Shown: positions 58,440 to 64,000 of the stretch, piece after piece
How positions within the stretch are numbered: the stretch's first letter is position 1
Layout: the number at the start of each line of letters is the position of its first letter
From: Pseudomonas silesiensis
Lineage (GTDB): Bacteria > Pseudomonadota > Gammaproteobacteria > Pseudomonadales > Pseudomonadaceae
Assembly (NCBI RefSeq): GCF_001661075.1
Contig: NZ_CP014870.1
Coordinates: forward strand, 6,167,501 to 6,231,500
DNA length: 64,000 bases
Direction of reading: 5' to 3'
The notes under the pieces: model-generated
What the model saw: the letters and a program-made list of their open reading frames with translations, nothing else
What the model was told of the DNA's origin: nothing
Database searches by the model: none
Program-made: the position numbers and the translations under genes

Positions 58440-58516
58440 GGGCCTATAGCTCAGTTGGTTAGAGCAGAGGACTCATAATCCTTTGGTCCACGGTTCAAGT
58501 CCGTGTGGGCCCACCA
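58440..58516 (+). tRNA. tRNA with anticodon CAT (probably tRNA-Ile2, otherwise elongator tRNA-Met)
   Basis: A 77-base cloverleaf ending in encoded CCA. Acceptor GGGCCTA pairs with TGGGCCC, D arm GCTCAGTTGGTTAGAGC, anticodon loop CTCATAA, T arm CACGG-TTCAAGT-CCGTG. The TTGGTCC variable region and GGTTCAAGTCC resemble E. coli ileX, so the C is probably modified to lysidine and reads AUA. Sequence alone cannot fully exclude tRNA-Met. Accessory DNA starts directly after it. Confidence 0.93.
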
Positions 58517-58522
58517 AACAAG

Positions 58523-58547
58523 AAAGCCGCGCAATGCGCGGCTTTTT
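58523..58547 (+). terminator. Terminator of the tRNA gene
   Basis: AAAGCCGCGCA-TGCGCGGCTTTTT, a perfect stem with a T5 tail, begins 7 bases after the tRNA CCA end. Confidence 0.88.
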
Positions 58548-58759
58548 CGTGTCCGGTGTAAAGCGCCTCAATCAAGTGCTGCCAAGCCATGATCAAACCT
58601 GCCAGATCTTGGGTAAGCTCGTCACATCATTGCGCCACCAAGCTCAGCGACGGCAATCAAGGGATGAGTATGCACAGGACTGAAAATGACCGCGAACAGT
58701 AGCTGGATACCGTACTGAAGCCTTGAATGACAATATGTGGCCTGCGGTCGGCTAGCTTG

Positions 58760-58816
58760 TTGACAGCGACTGGGCAACAACGCCTAAACTGTCCTCAGTC
58801 CCAGGACAGAGGACAG
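58760..58816 (+). promoter_or_regulatory. Promoter with operator-like repeats before the HTH/NTase pair
   Basis: TTGACA (58760-58765) and TAAACT (58785-58790), 19 bases apart, resemble a sigma70 promoter. Overlapping the -10 end and the likely start are CTGTCCT (58789-58795), its inverted copy AGGACAG (58803-58809) and a directly adjoining second AGGACAG (58810-58816). This arrangement suits autorepression by the downstream winged-helix protein, as in AbiE-type systems. The remainder of 58548-58833 shows no gene. Confidence 0.55.
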
Positions 58817-58833
58817 TAGCTAACTGAGGCCAT

Positions 58834-59466
58834 ATGAAGAGTCAAGACGTACTGTTGCTGATCAAACTGATTTGCCTGGAGCAGCGCGAGCGCCTGCAGC
58901 AGCAACTCGACAGCGAAACAGCAGAACTGCTCAAGCTCAGCGACACCCAAGGCCCTTGGCAAGGCTGGGAAGATCACGCCGAACAAGACCCGCCCGTCCA
59001 CCACGACAGCTACTCCATGCGCGCCCTGCAAGCCTCACTGGGTATCAGCAAAACCGAAGTCGCCTCGGCGCTCAAACGCTGTCAGCAGATTGGATTGTTA
59101 CGCCTTGACCCAACTACCCGACTACCTCGGGTCAACAGCAAGGCACTGCTGGGCTTTATCGAACATGGTTTGCGCTATGTGTTTCCAGTGAAGCCCGCGG
59201 AAATCGTCCGTGGTATCCCAACCAGCTTTTCCGCTCCCGTTTTGCAGGGCAAATTGATGAGCGGGGGCGACCTGATCCACGTCTGGCCAGACGCCTATGG
59301 CACTCGCAAAGGGCAGTCCATCACCCCCCTGTTCAAGACCGTTCCGGGGGCAGTCAAAAAAGATGCCCGATTGTATGAATACTTGGCGCTGATAGATGCC
59401 GTGCGCTTGGGCAATGCCCGGGAAGCCAATCTGGCGAACCAACTGTTGCGCGAGAGGATTCTTTAA
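58834..59466 (+). CDS. Winged-helix DNA-binding protein, putative antitoxin of the NTase pair
   Basis: 210 residues. A helix-turn-helix is visible around residues 62-92 (YSMRALQASLGISKTEVASA, then LKRCQQIGLLRL). The C-terminal part (HGLRYVFPVKPAEIVRGIPT, about 114-133) belongs to a MarR-like family often found beside AbiEii-type nucleotidyltransferases (recollection of family context). Operator-like repeats in its promoter suggest autoregulation. The NTase gene begins 3 bases after its stop. Function as antitoxin is inferred from the pairing. Confidence 0.65.
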   Translation: MKSQDVLLLIKLICLEQRERLQQQLDSETAELLKLSDTQGPWQGWEDHAEQDPPVHHDSYSMRALQASLGISKTEVASALKRCQQIGLLRLDPTTRLPRVNSKALLGFIEHGLRYVFPVKPAEIVRGIPTSFSAPVLQGKLMSGGDLIHVWPDAYGTRKGQSITPLFKTVPGAVKKDARLYEYLALIDAVRLGNAREANLANQLLRERIL

Positions 59467-59468
59467 CC

Positions 59469-60173
59469 ATGAGCCGAGCTCAAAACATCCAGATGCTTGA
59501 GGTCGTCGCCAAGGCGCTCGGCGAAGACCTTTGCCAGGAGGTTGCCTTTGTCGGCGGTTGCACGACAGCCTTGTTGTTGACCGACGAATTGACCCTGGAA
59601 GAAGTGCGCTACACCGACGATGTCGATCTGGTGGTGCACCTGACAGGCTATACCCAGTGGCAAACGTTGGTGGCACAACTCAAACAAAAAGGCTTCAGGC
59701 AATCGCCGCAGGACGAGGTCATTTGCCGCCTGCGCCTGGGCGAGCTGAAAGTCGACTTCATGCCCGAAGATGCCGAAACAGCCAACCTGCTGGGCTGCAA
59801 CAACCGCTGGTTCAGCGATGGGTTGGCCACTGCGCAATGGCATGAGCTACCGAGCGGCTGCCGCATTCGCCTGTTCAGCCCGCCCTACTTCCTCGGCAGC
59901 AAACTTGAAGCTTACGCCGGTCGCGGCGCGCAGATCCGTTGGGCAGCCAAAGACCTTGAGGACATTCTCAACCTGGTGAACGGCCGGGAGGAATTGCTGG
60001 CCGAAGTAGAGACTACCGCTCCCGAACTTCGCGGGTACCTGAACCTGACGCTGGCAGGCCTGCTGGGAAATAACGACTTTGGCTATCTGGTGCAAGATGC
60101 CGCGTATGGCGATAGCGAGCGTGAGCAGATTATCTGGGACCGCCTGTACCACATTGTCCCGGTAACTGCCTGA
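59469..60173 (+). CDS. Nucleotidyltransferase, AbiEii/AbiGii toxin family
   Basis: 234 residues with the DNA polymerase beta-type nucleotidyltransferase motif: GG at 29-30 (VAFVGGCTTALLL) followed by the metal ligands D51 and D53 (RYTDDVDLVV), and a third acidic strand (LKVDFMPED). In type IV toxin-antitoxin/abortive infection systems such enzymes modify tRNA ends (established for some relatives); the target here is unknown. It is tightly linked to the preceding HTH gene and directly followed by the phosphatase-like remnant. No good Shine-Dalgarno, so translational coupling is likely. Confidence 0.7.
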   Translation: MSRAQNIQMLEVVAKALGEDLCQEVAFVGGCTTALLLTDELTLEEVRYTDDVDLVVHLTGYTQWQTLVAQLKQKGFRQSPQDEVICRLRLGELKVDFMPEDAETANLLGCNNRWFSDGLATAQWHELPSGCRIRLFSPPYFLGSKLEAYAGRGAQIRWAAKDLEDILNLVNGREELLAEVETTAPELRGYLNLTLAGLLGNNDFGYLVQDAAYGDSEREQIIWDRLYHIVPVTA

Positions 60174-60461
60174 ATGCACGCGTCCGTCAAGTGGCACACC
60201 CAGGCCGGCAGCCATACGGCGGATAACCGCGATGCCTTCGCCCATGCCGCGCAGGCAAACACCAGCATTTACCTGATCGCCGATGGCAGCAGCGACATCG
60301 CCAAGAAGCTCTGGAACCTTTGCGACGTCCTCCGTGACGACGGCACCAACTACAGCGACTACGTCACCGAACTGGTGCTGCTGCTGTTCATCAAGATGGC
60401 CCGTCCAGTTTTTTTCAATGACAGGTGTCTCTACGGCGAAATATCAGAACCTGAGCCGTAG
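60174..60461 (+). pseudogene. Chimeric remnant: PP2C-like N-terminus fused to HsdM N-terminus
   Basis: The frame starts at the base after the NTase stop and encodes 95 residues. Residues 1-40 look like the beginning of a PP2C-type serine/threonine phosphatase (SHTADNRDAFAHA, YLIADGSS with metal-site aspartates). Residues 41-76 look like the N-terminal helical domain of a type I restriction methylase (DIAKKLWNLCDVLRDDGTNY, YVTELVLLLFIKMA). The last 19 residues match neither. An in-frame deletion joining two defence-type genes is the simplest explanation. A working product is unlikely. Confidence 0.6.
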
Positions 60462-61109
60462 CACTGCTCGGACAATATTTTTGAGCATCGATCGCTGGGG
60501 TATTATGAAATTACGCTGCCACCACTCCTCCTCATCGATGGCAACCGACAGAACATTGCAGCCTGCCACAGCCGCCCCGTGCTGATGGAAGAACATCAGA
60601 TGCATACAATGTTGCTTGATCTGCTGCTTGAACATGACCTCTACGGGAGCACCGGAGTAAGGCGTTTCGGCCAAGACCCGACAACCTTCACGAGAGATGA
60701 TGAAGGCGTGAAGCACAACGACTCTTCCCCGCGCCAGAAAAGGAAACCAGGTCAACCAGGTGCGACCCATAGCGCGGCCAGGATGCAACGCTTGAAACTG
60801 GTTTGCTCGGATGAACCTGTTCACCCGTCGGATTTGCGAACTGCGAAATCTGTAGGGTTTCGCATCGTCTACAAAGATGAGAACTCTCTCCCAATCTTCA
60901 GCTAGAGCCCTTGCCGCCAGAGACTGATGCGACTCATAACATCCCTGGACCGGATCGCTACAGCGCTCCGCAATGAAGAACTCAATCGGGTTCGAAATCA
61001 GCGGTGCGAATGTCTGCTGGAAAAGCACCCGTTTGTATTCGCGCTCTTTCAATGAAATGCAGAACGCATGATCAACGTTAAAAGTGACCCTATCTGTTGT
61101 GGGCTCCAT
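60444..61109 (-). CDS. Glycosyltransferase family 25 protein
   Basis: 221-residue protein of the LPS-type GT25 family. It begins HAFCISLKEREYKRVLFQQT, followed by GCYESHQSLAARALAEDWER and VLIFVDDA. The usual metal-binding EDDA is VDDA here, which may affect activity. HAFIISREGCRVL matches the later conserved block. It overlaps the end of the PP2C/HsdM remnant by 18 bases on the opposite strand. No lipopolysaccharide genes lie nearby, so its acceptor is unknown. Base composition is poorer in GC than the core genes. Confidence 0.75.
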   Translation of the reverse strand: MEPTTDRVTFNVDHAFCISLKEREYKRVLFQQTFAPLISNPIEFFIAERCSDPVQGCYESHQSLAARALAEDWERVLIFVDDAKPYRFRSSQIRRVNRFIRANQFQALHPGRAMGRTWLTWFPFLARGRVVVLHAFIISREGCRVLAETPYSGAPVEVMFKQQIKQHCMHLMFFHQHGAAVAGCNVLSVAIDEEEWWQRNFIIPQRSMLKNIVRAVLRLRF

Positions 61110-62139
61110 TAACGACGCTCCCCGGCTGGTTGGCCGGTGGGGGCATCGCTTTGAAGCTGATCGCGATGTAGCTTCAAGTATTCCACTTGAAATCCTTCAG
61201 TGACCTTTCCGCAGCCCTATGCCACGGGAAAGCGCCAATGATTGGCATAGGACCGCTTTGGCGTATGTCAGACGCTTCTGAAAATGATGCTCCACACTCC
61301 CTGGGTGCCTGCCGTCTCGTTATCCGATGCTCACAAAAAATTCACACCCGAGTAAAATCTTGAAAGGAACGCACTTTCTCCTCTCCTATCAGCGGCGGTT
61401 CACATCATTTGTTTGTGCAAGCTTCTGTGCGGTGAAACATGAACGCCATACCGGGTCGGCAGCGGGCCCTGCCAAGGTAAGGGTGCTTTCATACTGTGCT
61501 CACACGAAGACCTGAAACCGACCGAATTAATGATTGATGTGAATATTTACTTTCATTAGATTTGACCCATCGAAGCGACTGACCGGATGAGATTGAGCGC
61601 TTCCCAGCAGCGAGAGCTGCAACCGCGCAAGGCGGTTCGCAAGTGGTGTCCGGATCTGCTTTACCGAATCGAAAAAGTCGCCTATGGCGTCTCTTTTCGT
61701 TTCAGCGCCTAGCGTTTGGTCGAACTCGCTTGCCGCAGATAGACCTTACCGCACAGCAACATAAACCCCCTCTTGCCCAGCAACCTCGGCGGCTGTTCGG
61801 TTTGGTGGTAAGCACTCTCAACGACTAGATTCAGGTCCTGCGGCTTTTCCTTGGCGGCACGACGTATCTCAAAGAACACGTGGTATACCCCTGAATCCTG
61901 AATGTCCTAAAATAGTTGCACATCTGATTTCAAGACGAAGGAGTCGACGTGAAAAAGCCACGCAATGCGCGGTCTCGTGTAACTGACGTTTAACTTTGTT
62001 TACTGGAGCTGTCGAAATATCGGATGACGTCCTAGGACCTTGTAGGCAAACTCCGAAAATTGCGTTTTGGGCATTTTGATGCCTTGCTGGGCTTTTCTTC
62101 GACGGGATACTCTCCGGATGTCGCTGACCATTCAGCGAT
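61110..62139. other. About 1 kb without a convincing gene
   Basis: Lower-GC stretch between the GT25 gene and the structured leader. It contains dyads in the GT25 5' region: TTGAAGC/GCTTCAA (61151-61177), TTCAAGT-attcc-ACTTGAA (61173-61191) and CCTATGCCA/TGGCATAGG (61216-61251). Near 61949 there is a possible 14-codon open frame. No longer frame shows recognisable protein sequence. Confidence 0.6.
61949..61993 (+). other. Possible tiny ORF or decayed copy of the tRNA terminator
   Basis: AAGGAG followed seven bases later by GTG opens a 14-codon frame MKKPRNARSRVTDV. The same bases, AAAGCCACGCAATGCGCGG, match the terminator just after the tRNA (AAAGCCGCGCAATGCGCGG at 58523) with one change, then degrade. 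It may be a damaged terminator duplicate rather than a peptide gene. Confidence 0.35.
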
Positions 62140-62344
62140 CGGGCTTGGAAACCCGTCTAGTCAAGTCAAGCGCAACAGTCCCATCACGACTCCAGACGTT
62201 TTTACGGCTGCGACTCAGTGTTATGGCAGCTGTGCGTGGGACGTCTTCGGACGTGCCGGTTTCCTTGGCTCCCGGTTTCCAACCTGCGCACAGCTGCCAC
62301 CCATTCGCTTGGAAACGAACGTGGCAGCACTTTAAGTCGAGGAG
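62140..62344 (+). promoter_or_regulatory. Structured leader of the DUF3077/DUF6124-like gene
   Basis: Two hairpins carry the same 8-base loop CTTGGAAA on different 4-bp stems: CGGG/CCCG (62140-62155) and TTCG/CGAA (62304-62319). A 13-bp stem (62224-62236 with 62287-62299) encloses an ACGTC-TTCG-GACGT tetraloop hairpin (62241-62254). Bases 62293-62300 (GCTGCCAC) can instead pair with 62321-62328 (GTGGCAGC), which encloses the second GGA loop. GAGGAG (62339-62344) is the ribosome site. Exposed GGA loops suit an RsmA/RsmE-type translational repressor; this is inference. Confidence 0.6.
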
Positions 62345-62351
62345 CTCCATC

Positions 62352-62660
62352 ATGACAAAAGCAAATTCATCTGATTATTCAGAACTAAAAACCGTCGGCT
62401 TCACCCCCTTCCTATACCTCTCGGAACAACCGCTGTTCCACGTCTGTCGCAACGTCCCCATCGCCGATGCCTTGGCCCAAGCCTCCGACCTATTGTTCCT
62501 CGCCAAGTCCCTGACCGTCGATGCTGCCTACGTCCAAGGCTCCGATAGCCACGCATGGGCCGCGCACTATCTGACGTCAATGAGCAAAGCAGTGATTGAT
62601 GATGTGGTGAAGGTGCTGACGCGGGAGCCGGCTCGAACGGCGGCAGAATCTGAAGAATAG
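62352..62660 (+). CDS. Small DUF3077/DUF6124-like protein
   Basis: 102-residue protein beginning MTKANSSDYSELKTVGFTPF, with a conserved-looking central part (LFHVCRNVPIADALAQASDL). Such proteins occur in several copies in fluorescent pseudomonads (recollection) and have no known function. The ATG at 62352 has GAGGAG at good spacing. A structured leader precedes it and a hairpin terminator follows. No signal peptide or membrane segment. Confidence 0.75.
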   Translation: MTKANSSDYSELKTVGFTPFLYLSEQPLFHVCRNVPIADALAQASDLLFLAKSLTVDAAYVQGSDSHAWAAHYLTSMSKAVIDDVVKVLTREPARTAAESEE

Positions 62661-62682
62661 CGGCAAATCAGGCAGCACTATT

Positions 62683-62704
62683 AGCCCCGAACTGCCGGGG
62701 CTTT
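62683..62704 (+). terminator. Terminator after the DUF3077/DUF6124-like gene
   Basis: AGCCCCG-aactgc-CGGGGCT followed by TT-C is a short stem 22 bases after the stop, with only a weak T tract. Confidence 0.6.
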
Positions 62705-62762
62705 CAAATTATGATCGGGATTGCAACTACTGCACCCCACCTTGCGCCCGGCGACGATCTAC

Positions 62763-63245
62763 ATGCAATGGAATGACCTGACAATTGGCGGACGCCAGTA
62801 CAGCATGGAACATCTACAACCGTTTGAATTGAAATTCGAGGTCGCGGGTGAGCTGATCAACGTCAAATTCGAATTCGGATTTCATTGCTTCACCGACGCC
62901 AAAGGAAATGGGCAATTACTAGTGCACAGAGGGGAGCGTCGCTATTTCTGTGCCGAACGACATCATTGCAGCGGCCAGATTGCAGAGTACATTCACAAGA
63001 GGTTTTTCAAAGGGCTTGCCGTTCCGTTTTACGTGGAAAACAGTCAACGCTATTTCTGCCTGGACCTGCATGACTATGCGATTTTCTTTTCGATCAGCAA
63101 ACCGCAAGGGACGATGAACCTTCTCAAACTCAGGGTGATTTCCGCGTATGAGGTAGCTGAATGGGGGCGGGCGAAGCTGCCCAAAGGCAAGCCGCACAAT
63201 GTGCGCTACATTCTTGAAATGCGTAATGCAGGCAAACCTATCTGA
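62763..63245 (+). CDS. Hypothetical protein
   Basis: 160 residues from ATG 62763 (MQWNDLTIGGRQYSMEHLQP); a TTG at 62721 would add 14 residues. No family is recognised with confidence. The layout (N-terminal NDLTIGG-x-YSMEHL, a central FGFHCFTDA, and a C-terminal RYILEMRNAGKPI) reminds me of an uncharacterised group of accessory-genome proteins. It is rich in aromatic residues and cysteine, with no membrane segment. A hairpin terminator follows. Function unknown. Confidence 0.65.
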   Translation: MQWNDLTIGGRQYSMEHLQPFELKFEVAGELINVKFEFGFHCFTDAKGNGQLLVHRGERRYFCAERHHCSGQIAEYIHKRFFKGLAVPFYVENSQRYFCLDLHDYAIFFSISKPQGTMNLLKLRVISAYEVAEWGRAKLPKGKPHNVRYILEMRNAGKPI

Positions 63246-63256
63246 TAGACAGCAAA

Positions 63257-63284
63257 AAGCCTCGATGCTTTCGCATCAAGGCTT
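63257..63284 (+). terminator. Terminator after the hypothetical gene
   Basis: AAGCCTcGATGC-tttc-GCATCaAGGCTT, one internal mismatch, ends in CTTCTTG. It starts 12 bases after the stop. Confidence 0.6.
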
Positions 63285-63458
63285 CTTGTGAATCTGAATA
63301 TCGGCCTCTCCTTTCACGGTTTCCCGCTTATCCCGCTCACTGGCTAGGAGTGGCTTGCGCCACCGAAATCAACACCCCTTGCTTCCAAGGTTCCGGTCTG
63401 TGCTGACAATGTCATAATAGCGTTTGTATCAAACTGGAGCAACCAGCGTTTTTTACGC

Positions 63459-64000
63459 CTAAACCTTCAACTCGGGAATAGCCTGCACTGGCCCCAGCCG
63501 TTCAAGCATTCCCCCCGTCAACACAACCTCATACGTATCCCCCGCCCTTCCCCACTGCTCCACCATGACCATGCCGTCCACCAACGCCAATGCCAATTCA
63601 TTAATCGTATCGGCCAACGCTTCCACGACTTCTTGAGTCCGCAGCCACACGCGATCGGTAATCTCCTTGAGCTCCGCCGTTATGCGGTCAGACGACGCGG
63701 GATTCGTATCGGGGTAGGCGATGTTGCGTAGCAGTTGCTGCAACTCCCTTACTTTTGCGTAATCCTGCTCCGCCCCAAGGCCTCCCTTGAGGATGGTTGT
63801 TGCTTTCGGCTTATCAACGAGTTTCCTGGGCGAATGTGTTGAAGATAAGGTCTGCCCCATGGCGCCCGCCAGGAGGACCATCATCCGGGCTTGCAAATAC
63901 TCCTTCATCGCGTCTATCGACGAAATCGACCGCGCCAAGGTGATTGAAGCGCCCCCTTGATGCCGTAAGTCCATGGTCACTGTCAGGGTCACGCCGCCCG
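63459..64000 (-). CDS. M41 (FtsH) peptidase-domain-like protein, cut by the window edge
   Basis: The frame stays open to the right edge, so the N-terminus is missing; a GTG at 63992 is probably internal. The visible part resembles the second half of an M41 metallopeptidase domain: a helix LQARMMVLLAGAMGQTL like the FtsH LAGRAAEEL helix, then GGLGAEQDYAKVRELQQLLR, where the GAEQD aspartate would be the third zinc ligand. The HExxH motif would lie outside the window. It could be a stand-alone peptidase of an integrative element. Assignment is by remembered pattern. Confidence 0.5.
   Translation of the reverse strand, partial: GGVTLTVTMDLRHQGGASITLARSISSIDAMKEYLQARMMVLLAGAMGQTLSSTHSPRKLVDKPKATTILKGGLGAEQDYAKVRELQQLLRNIAYPDTNPASSDRITAELKEITDRVWLRTQEVVEALADTINELALALVDGMVMVEQWGRAGDTYEVVLTGGMLERLGPVQAIPELKV

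Noticed and set aside
61643..61828. Short plus-strand frame in the gene-poor stretch
   Set aside because: No ribosome site or recognisable protein features; chance frame.
58500..61985. Classical attachment-site duplication of the tRNA 3' end
   Set aside because: The tRNA T arm and CCA end are not repeated at 61.95 kb. Only terminator bases match, so no att site is annotated.

Overview
The window is chromosomal DNA of a Pseudomonas of the fluorescens/putida type. The evidence is GC-rich coding sequence, the gene content and order (rrn promoter-tyrS-M23-anmK-erpA-argC-hemJ; vfr; trpCDG; rpe-gph-trpE; amgK-murU/lptD-surA-pdxA-rsmA-apaGH-glpE-prkA-yeaH-spoVR-cca-folKB-plsY-tsaD-rpsU-dnaG-rpoD), and the typical REP palindromes built on a GTGGGAGCGAGCTTGCTCGC-like core. 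About 58 kb is conserved core genome. The last 5.5 kb, after a tRNA gene, is accessory.

Layout. 0-5.8 kb: rRNA-type promoter at the left edge, tyrS, a periplasmic murein endopeptidase with anmK, erpA and argC. 5.9-11.9 kb: hemJ, a nitronate monooxygenase-like enzyme, a DUF805 membrane protein, an SDR, a HIT protein, coq7, an OsmC-like protein and the cAMP regulator vfr. 12-20.7 kb: a lipoate-ligase-like protein, trpC-trpD-trpG, the autotransporter esterase estA, then trpE-gph-rpe. 21-29 kb: a spermidine/putrescine-type ABC importer with a two-component system whose sensor has its own periplasmic binding domain (like agtABCD/agtSR). 29-33 kb: a DUF3530 protein, a DjlA-like co-chaperone, and murU-amgK. 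With anmK, these give most of the MurNAc salvage route that bypasses de novo UDP-MurNAc synthesis. 33-47 kb: outer-membrane biogenesis (lptD, surA), pdxA, rsmA, apaG, apaH, glpE, the prkA-yeaH-spoVR stress cluster and cca. 47-54.6 kb: folate genes, plsY, tsaD and the macromolecular synthesis operon rpsU-dnaG-rpoD. 54.7-58.4 kb: a large GGDEF/EAL sensor. 58.44 kb: a tRNA with anticodon CAT.

The accessory region (58.5-64 kb) begins directly after the tRNA terminator. It holds a winged-helix/nucleotidyltransferase pair like a type IV toxin-antitoxin or abortive-infection module, with an operator-like repeat in its promoter. Next is a chimeric open frame joining the start of a PP2C-type phosphatase to the N-terminal helices of a type I methylase (HsdM). 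Then come a family 25 glycosyltransferase, about 1.2 kb without a convincing gene, a small DUF3077/DUF6124-like gene behind a highly structured leader, an unrecognised 160-residue protein, and a protein resembling the M41 (FtsH) peptidase domain that runs off the right edge.

Most worth following up: the leader at 62.14-62.33 kb, which has two identical GGA-bearing loops and two mutually exclusive stems; the HTH-NTase-PP2C/HsdM remnant; and a copy of the gph 3' end lying between trpG and estA, inside the trpE-trpG interval that houses tailocins in other pseudomonads.
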